64,000 nt of DNA from Paludibacteraceae bacterium (GTDB taxonomy: Bacteria; Bacteroidota; Bacteroidia; Bacteroidales; Paludibacteraceae). Within the stretch, counting starts at the first letter, position 1, and each line of letters starts with the position of its first letter. Shown one piece after another: positions 59,933 through 64,000 of this stretch. Position numbers and translations under genes: made by a program. The DNA is taken from contig JAKSNJ010000001.1 of the NCBI GenBank assembly GCA_024399965.1, positions 1 to 64,000 of the forward strand, given 5' to 3'. The notes beneath the pieces are model-generated. The model saw only the letters and a program-made list of their open reading frames with translations, was not told where the DNA came from and ran no database searches.

Positions 59933-61401
59933 CTATATTATCTCCTGCCAAGAACTTAGATGTGGCGCGTGCCGCTATCCAAGCGGGCGCTGATGCCGTG
60001 TACATAGGTGCGCCCAAGTTCGGTGCCCGTCAGGCAGCCGGCAATAGCATAGACGACTTGACAACACTCGTCCGTGAGGCACATCGCTACGGTGTGCAGG
60101 TACTGGTGACGCTCAACACACTGCTGACTGATGACGAACGCAAGGAAGCGGTGCAGATAGCGTGGCAACTGTATGAGATAGGCATAGATGCACTCATCAT
60201 TCAGGACCTGTCGCTACTGCAAGAGCACCTTCCACCTATCCGCTTGCACGCCTCGACCCAATGCGACAACCGTACAGCAGAACAGGTGCTGCGGCTACGC
60301 GACCTTGGCTTTAAGCGTGTGGTGCTGGCACGCGAATTGAGCATAGACGAGATACGTGCTATACACGACGCGGTGGGCGATACGGTAGAGTTGGAGTGCT
60401 TTGTACACGGTGCCCTATGCGTGAGTTACAGCGGTAGGTGCTATATGAGCGAGGTGCTGATGAATCGCTCTGCCAATCGGGGTTGCTGTGCGCAGATGTG
60501 CCGTATGCGTTACGACTTGTTGGACAGTTCTATGAACGAGGTCTTGGACGACAAGGGTCAACCTATTCACCAGCGTTATCTGCTGTCCTTGCAGGACCTT
60601 GACCGCAGTGCATACCTGTGTGAACTGATAGAGGCAGGGGTGACGACCTTTAAGATAGAGGGCCGCCTCAAAGATGCTGACTATGTGACCAATATTACCG
60701 CCTATTACCGCAAAAAACTTGACGCAATCCTATCACCTCTAAACTGTAGCGAAGCGTCCTCTAAACTTTCCACCCAATATACTTACTCTTTCACCCCTAA
60801 TCCCGAAAAGACTTTCCACCGTGGAGGAACAGACTATTTCCTGCACGGCAGGACACGCCCGATGGCGAACTGGACCACTCCCAAATCGACAGGCGAATTG
60901 ATAACTGATATTCGTCAATTGCACCCGGGAGACGGCTTGTGCATAGGTGACCAAGGGTGTTATGTCAATGCCATACGTGACGGCAAAATCATCACCAATA
61001 AACCGATTCCCCAATTCACCGATTTTAACTGCTCCGGTTCTAAACCGGCGATTTACCGCAACTACGACATCGCCTTTCAGCGCTCCCTATATGCCGAACG
61101 CCGTGTGCCGTTGGATATCGTCTTTGAGGAAGTACCGGAGGGATTTCACCTCTCCTTTACGCCTATCCTCCCCAACCATGCATTGTCAACCGTCAACCGT
61201 CAACCGTCAATCGCCACCTTCCCTTATCCCCACGAATCGGCCACCAACCCCGAGCGCGCCTTGCGAATCATACGGCAGCAGCTCACCAAATTGGGCGACA
61301 CCATTTATACCCCACGAAACGTAACTATTCACTCGCAACCCTATTTTATACCGATTAGCCAACTCAACCAATGGAGACGTACCCTGCTGGAGAACCTTTG
61401 A
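59917..61401 (+). CDS. U32 family protein, main part
   Basis: A 494-residue protein from a GTG at 59917 (overlapping the previous gene by 16 nt; no early ATG exists). TIM-barrel motifs ILSPAKNLDVARAAIQAGAD, AVYIGAPKFGARQAA and ELECFVHGALCVSYSGRCYM are followed by the cysteine cluster NRGCCAQMCRMRYDL. Members in other bacteria act in tRNA uridine hydroxylation (TrhP) or rRNA cytidine hydroxylation (RlhA) using prephenate and an iron-sulphur cluster. Two repeat insertions are in frame: LNCSEASSKLST near residue 275 and STVNRQPSIATF near 430. The usual C-terminal cysteine segment is missing and is encoded by the next gene. Confidence 0.88.
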   Translation: MSTPLTILSPAKNLDVARAAIQAGADAVYIGAPKFGARQAAGNSIDDLTTLVREAHRYGVQVLVTLNTLLTDDERKEAVQIAWQLYEIGIDALIIQDLSLLQEHLPPIRLHASTQCDNRTAEQVLRLRDLGFKRVVLARELSIDEIRAIHDAVGDTVELECFVHGALCVSYSGRCYMSEVLMNRSANRGCCAQMCRMRYDLLDSSMNEVLDDKGQPIHQRYLLSLQDLDRSAYLCELIEAGVTTFKIEGRLKDADYVTNITAYYRKKLDAILSPLNCSEASSKLSTQYTYSFTPNPEKTFHRGGTDYFLHGRTRPMANWTTPKSTGELITDIRQLHPGDGLCIGDQGCYVNAIRDGKIITNKPIPQFTDFNCSGSKPAIYRNYDIAFQRSLYAERRVPLDIVFEEVPEGFHLSFTPILPNHALSTVNRQPSIATFPYPHESATNPERALRIIRQQLTKLGDTIYTPRNVTIHSQPYFIPISQLNQWRRTLLENL

Positions 61402-61565
61402 TGACATGCCGCTACTGCCTTCTGTACGAATTAGGGCATTGCCGCAAGACTAATCCTTATCCTAAAGATAAGGAGCCACGCTATTTGCGTCTGCAAAATG
61501 GCACGGTTCTTGCCGTAGAGTTTGATTGTAAGAATTGTCAAATGTTGATATATGGAAGACAATAA
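61401..61565 (+). CDS. Detached C-terminal cysteine domain of the U32 protein
   Basis: A 54-residue protein: MTCRYCLLYELGHCRKT, then EPRYLRLQNGTVLAVEFDCK and NCQMLIYGRQ. These are the features (CxxC ... C ... CxxC) that end U32 proteins of Bacteroidota. It is in a different frame, with its ATG overlapping the TGA of the main part (TGATG). Either a frameshift has split one gene or the two parts are made by coupled translation. Its end overlaps the RSH start by 14 nt. Confidence 0.7.
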   Translation: MTCRYCLLYELGHCRKTNPYPKDKEPRYLRLQNGTVLAVEFDCKNCQMLIYGRQ

Positions 61566-63003
61566 AGTCATTTACACCCTTCTGACCGAGCGTCTTGAAT
61601 TGATGCGTGGGCTGGATAAGGAGGGAGATGGTGCCCAACGGAGGCATATCGCCGAGGAGACGCAGAACTTACACGCCCCCTTGGCGCACCGCTTGGGCTT
61701 GTATCAGATTAAGACTGAGTTAGAGGACCTTGCCCTCAAGTTCTTGGACTACGACGGCTATAAGCATATCGCTCACGCCCTCAATGCCAAAAAAGCAGAA
61801 CGTGATGCGTATATAGACAAGTTCATCACTCCCCTAAAGAAGAAACTCGAAGACGAGGGCTTTACCTTCACCATCAAGGGACGGCCTAAGTCGATTCATT
61901 CTATTTACCACAAGATGCAAGTGCAGCATTGCGATGTGGATCATATATACGACCTATTCGCCATACGTATCATCTTAGACAGTGCGCCGGAACGCGAGAA
62001 AGCCGATTGCTGGCAAGTCTATTCGATTATTACGGACCTGTTTACTCCCAATCCCAAACGATTGCGCGACTGGCTGACTATGCCCAAGGAGAACGGTTAC
62101 GAGTCGCTGCATACTACCGTACTGGGACCTGAAGATAAATGGGTGGAGGTGCAAATCCGTACACGAAGAATGGACGAGGTGGCTGAGCAGGGCGTGGCTG
62201 CCCACTGGGCATATAAGGGTATTCATAATGCCAATATAGTCTCGCAGCAAGCGTCGGTCTTCGTCTTCACACCAACGGGTGACTTACGTAAACTGCCTGC
62301 CGGCGCCACGGTACTGGACTTCGCTTTCTCCATCCACAGCGAGGTGGGCTGCCACTGCATAGGCGGTCGGGTCAACGGACAGAACGTTGGTATCCGTCAA
62401 CAACTGAAAAACGGCGATAGGGTAGAGATACAGACCTCGCCTAATCAGCACCCTACTGAGGGCTGGTTGAGCGTAGTCGTATCAACACGTGCCAAGAATA
62501 AGATTCGTCAGGCACTCAAGGAAATAGAGTTCCGCAACGCTTCCGCCGGACGCGAACTGATGGAACGCAAGTTCAAGAACTGGAAACTGGACTATACCGA
62601 GGGCGATATATCCCACGTAGCTGCCAAATTGGGGTATAAGACTATCACCGAACTCTATCAGGCACTCGCTCTGGAAAAGGAAGATATACAGCACCTCAAG
62701 GAAGTGCTTGAGCAACTATCTTCCCCAAATGAACCGTCAGTGGCGCGTCGTGTCGCCGACCAACCCTCGTCCGCTGCGGCTCAGCGCACAAACAATCAGC
62801 AACAGATAGAAATAGACATCCGTGTCCGCAATGTCGATTATCACTTAGCAGCGTGCTGCCAACCCAAACCGGGTGATCCCATCTTCGGATTCATCTCCGT
62901 CACCAAAGGTATTCGCATTCACCACTGCAACTGCCCCAATGCTGCCGATATGCAGGCACGATACCCCTACCGACTTATTCCTGCACGTTGGAAAGAACAA
63001 TGA
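61552..63003 (+). CDS. RelA/SpoT homologue lacking the HD hydrolase domain
   Basis: A 483-residue RSH protein. It starts at the very end of where the HD domain should be (LLTERLELMRGLDKEGDGAQ, then LHAPLAHRLGLYQIKTELED). It continues with an intact (p)ppGpp synthetase domain (GRPKSIHSIYHKM, DHIYDLFAIRIIL, KENGYESLHTTVLGPEDKW, VEVQIRTRRMDEVAEQG) and a TGS domain (VFVFTPTGDLRKLPAGATVL). The C terminus holds the zinc-finger-like RNVDYHLAACCQPKPGDPIF but stops before any ACT domain. A full-length Rel is about 730 residues. A synthetase without hydrolase activity is inferred. Confidence 0.88.
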   Translation: MEDNKVIYTLLTERLELMRGLDKEGDGAQRRHIAEETQNLHAPLAHRLGLYQIKTELEDLALKFLDYDGYKHIAHALNAKKAERDAYIDKFITPLKKKLEDEGFTFTIKGRPKSIHSIYHKMQVQHCDVDHIYDLFAIRIILDSAPEREKADCWQVYSIITDLFTPNPKRLRDWLTMPKENGYESLHTTVLGPEDKWVEVQIRTRRMDEVAEQGVAAHWAYKGIHNANIVSQQASVFVFTPTGDLRKLPAGATVLDFAFSIHSEVGCHCIGGRVNGQNVGIRQQLKNGDRVEIQTSPNQHPTEGWLSVVVSTRAKNKIRQALKEIEFRNASAGRELMERKFKNWKLDYTEGDISHVAAKLGYKTITELYQALALEKEDIQHLKEVLEQLSSPNEPSVARRVADQPSSAAAQRTNNQQQIEIDIRVRNVDYHLAACCQPKPGDPIFGFISVTKGIRIHHCNCPNAADMQARYPYRLIPARWKEQ

Positions 63004-63782
63004 CTATAACCGTACTCATTGACAATAAGAAACAGACCAAAGCCCTCACCAAAGAGTGGGGATTGTCGTTGTATATTGATTTTGAAGGACATAAGTATCT
63101 GTTAGATGCTGGGCAGAGTGGTGCTTTTGCGGACAATGCCCAGCGGCTACATATCGACTTAACGCAAGTGGACGCCGCTGTCCTCTCGCATGCGCACTAC
63201 GACCATGCCAATGGTTTGGAACGCTTCTTCGCCTGCAATCCACACGCTCCTCTGTATGTCCGCGAGGGAACGGCTGAAGATTGTTACCATCAGATTTGGT
63301 GTTTCCGCAAGTATATCGGTATTCGTCGGGGCTTGTTGGCTCGCTACGACGCGCGTATTCGCTACATAAAGGGGTGCTATGAAATCAACCACCATGTGTG
63401 GCTCATACCACACGATAATACGACTTCGCCCTATTCGTCCCCACATGAGCAGTCATTGGTGTTCGATACCGAACAGGGACTGGTCATTTGCAGCAGTTGT
63501 TCGCACGCCGGCATAGACACTATCTTAGAACAAGTGTATGACGCGCTGCCCAATAGGCAATTGTATGCTTTTGTGGGCGGACTGCACCTATTCCGTACTT
63601 CGGGAAAAGAGGTCCGTTATCTCGCTAACCGCCTCTCCAACCGTGCATTGTGCATGGTCAATCGTCAACCGTCAACTTTTTATGTCGGTCATTGTACGGG
63701 CAACCGTGCCTTTGCCGTCTTGCACGAGGTTTTAGGCGACCGTGTACAACCTCTCTATACCGGCTTAACGCTAACCTTATAG
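63000..63782 (+). CDS. MBL-fold metallo-hydrolase
   Basis: A 260-residue metallo-beta-lactamase-fold protein with the metal motif LSHAHYDHANG, a further His in SSCSHAGIDTILEQ, and GGLHLF near the end. It belongs to the group resembling the MJ0296/7,8-dihydropterin-6-methyl-4-phosphate synthase-like hydrolases; substrate unknown. The start is the ATG overlapping the RSH stop (ATGA). A heptamer run at about 63640-63676 encodes CMVNRQPST just before the conserved FYVGHCTGNRAF. Confidence 0.88.
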   Translation: MTITVLIDNKKQTKALTKEWGLSLYIDFEGHKYLLDAGQSGAFADNAQRLHIDLTQVDAAVLSHAHYDHANGLERFFACNPHAPLYVREGTAEDCYHQIWCFRKYIGIRRGLLARYDARIRYIKGCYEINHHVWLIPHDNTTSPYSSPHEQSLVFDTEQGLVICSSCSHAGIDTILEQVYDALPNRQLYAFVGGLHLFRTSGKEVRYLANRLSNRALCMVNRQPSTFYVGHCTGNRAFAVLHEVLGDRVQPLYTGLTLTL

Positions 63783-64000
63783 CACCTCTCTGCTGCGGCA
63801 CAGCAAGAGCGTAATGCCTGCAATGAGGAGGCCGCTGACAAGGTAATTGGTGGTCAAAAAATGAAGTAACGCTTGTGGGTAAGCGAGCAAGAGACACACC
63901 AGTCCGACAAGGACGGACATAAGGCGAATCCCCCACACTATACGCCAATCAATTTGCGTCTTTGGCAGTTGGTTCATCACACGTTGTACAAATTCTTCAT
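63777..64000 (-). CDS. Small two-helix membrane protein, 5' end probably outside the window
   Basis: The open frame enters from the right edge (EEFVQRVMNQLPKTQIDWRI) and contains two hydrophobic helices (LMSVLVGLVCLLLAYPQALL and LVSGLLIAGITLLLC). An internal ATG at 63977 could start a 66-residue protein, but the frame stays open to base 64000. It converges with the MBL gene, overlapping it by 6 nt. Family not recognised. Confidence 0.6.
   Translation of the reverse strand, partial: EEFVQRVMNQLPKTQIDWRIVWGIRLMSVLVGLVCLLLAYPQALLHFLTTNYLVSGLLIAGITLLLCRSREVL

Noticed and set aside
1..64000. tRNA or rRNA genes
   Set aside because: None was recognised when reading the spacers; a covariance-model scan (tRNAscan-SE, barrnap) would be needed to exclude them fully.

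Overview
The window looks like a chromosomal segment of a Bacteroidota bacterium, most likely order Bacteroidales. The evidence is the S10/spc/alpha-type ribosomal operon end with Bacteroidota-length proteins, a complete Bat (aerotolerance) operon, a Bacteroidota omega-like subunit, BamD, a DUF3276 (Pur-alpha-like) protein, a DAHP synthase/chorismate mutase type II fusion, and promoters of the Bacteroidota type (TTTG, a spacer of exactly 20 nt in the clearest cases, then TAnnTTTG). No rRNA, tRNA or CRISPR array was recognised.

Layout. 1-4298: secY end, map, infA, rpmJ, rpsM, rpsK, rpsD, rpoA, rplQ, terminator. 4373-6388: accessory islet with a RhuM-family gene, a structured RNA and a secreted protein of unknown function. 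6388-18092 (mostly minus): nadD, pgi, gpsA, lysS, dnaK, a methyltransferase, a lipoprotein, mutS2, a DUF721 protein and a glucosaminidase. 18273-22433: folK, then a second islet with a YafQ-type toxin/antitoxin pair, a second copy of the structured RNA, an HsdR_N-like nuclease, a DUF4468 protein and a DUF4160/DUF2442 pair between direct repeats. 22586-30773 (minus): moxR-DUF58-(unknown)-batA-batB-batC-batD-batE. 30964-40275: a 3103-residue secreted protein made of about 29 cadherin-like beta-sandwich repeats, followed by aroF/chorismate mutase. 41871-46014: an unknown protein, two tiny paralogous lipoproteins, a BMP-like lipoprotein, and a lipoprotein fusing a periplasmic-binding-protein domain to a legumain-like (C13) protease. 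46327-51210: DUF3276 protein, coaBC, omega-like subunit, bamD, apbE, an outer-membrane barrel and a small protein. 51795-54462: AT-rich accessory region with a zinc-ribbon tail-anchored protein. 54498-63782: a compact plus-strand run (lipid kinase, dut, TPR, EnvC-like, FKBP, Rieske-like, rimM, trmH-like, a split U32 family gene, an RSH without its HD domain, MBL hydrolase).

Three kinds of non-coding structure stand out. First, a 208-nt element present twice (5307-5514 and 19629-19836) whose only extensive differences lie in stems, with six compensatory base-pair exchanges. Second, a family of nested inverted-repeat elements (46060-46294, 51233-51466, 54190-54462, shorter relatives at 42438-42502 and 54059-54135) that all end in a promoter whose -33 box lies in or beside the outer stem. 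Third, heavy seeding of spacers and coding sequences by 7-bp and 11-bp tandem repeats, a 72-bp REP-like hairpin and a 33-bp palindrome. Several of these repeats are read in frame inside housekeeping genes (mutS2, folK, nadD, the methyltransferase) or form signal-peptide cores. The most unusual protein-level system is the PBP-legumain lipoprotein with its BMP-like partner and the two small lipoproteins upstream.
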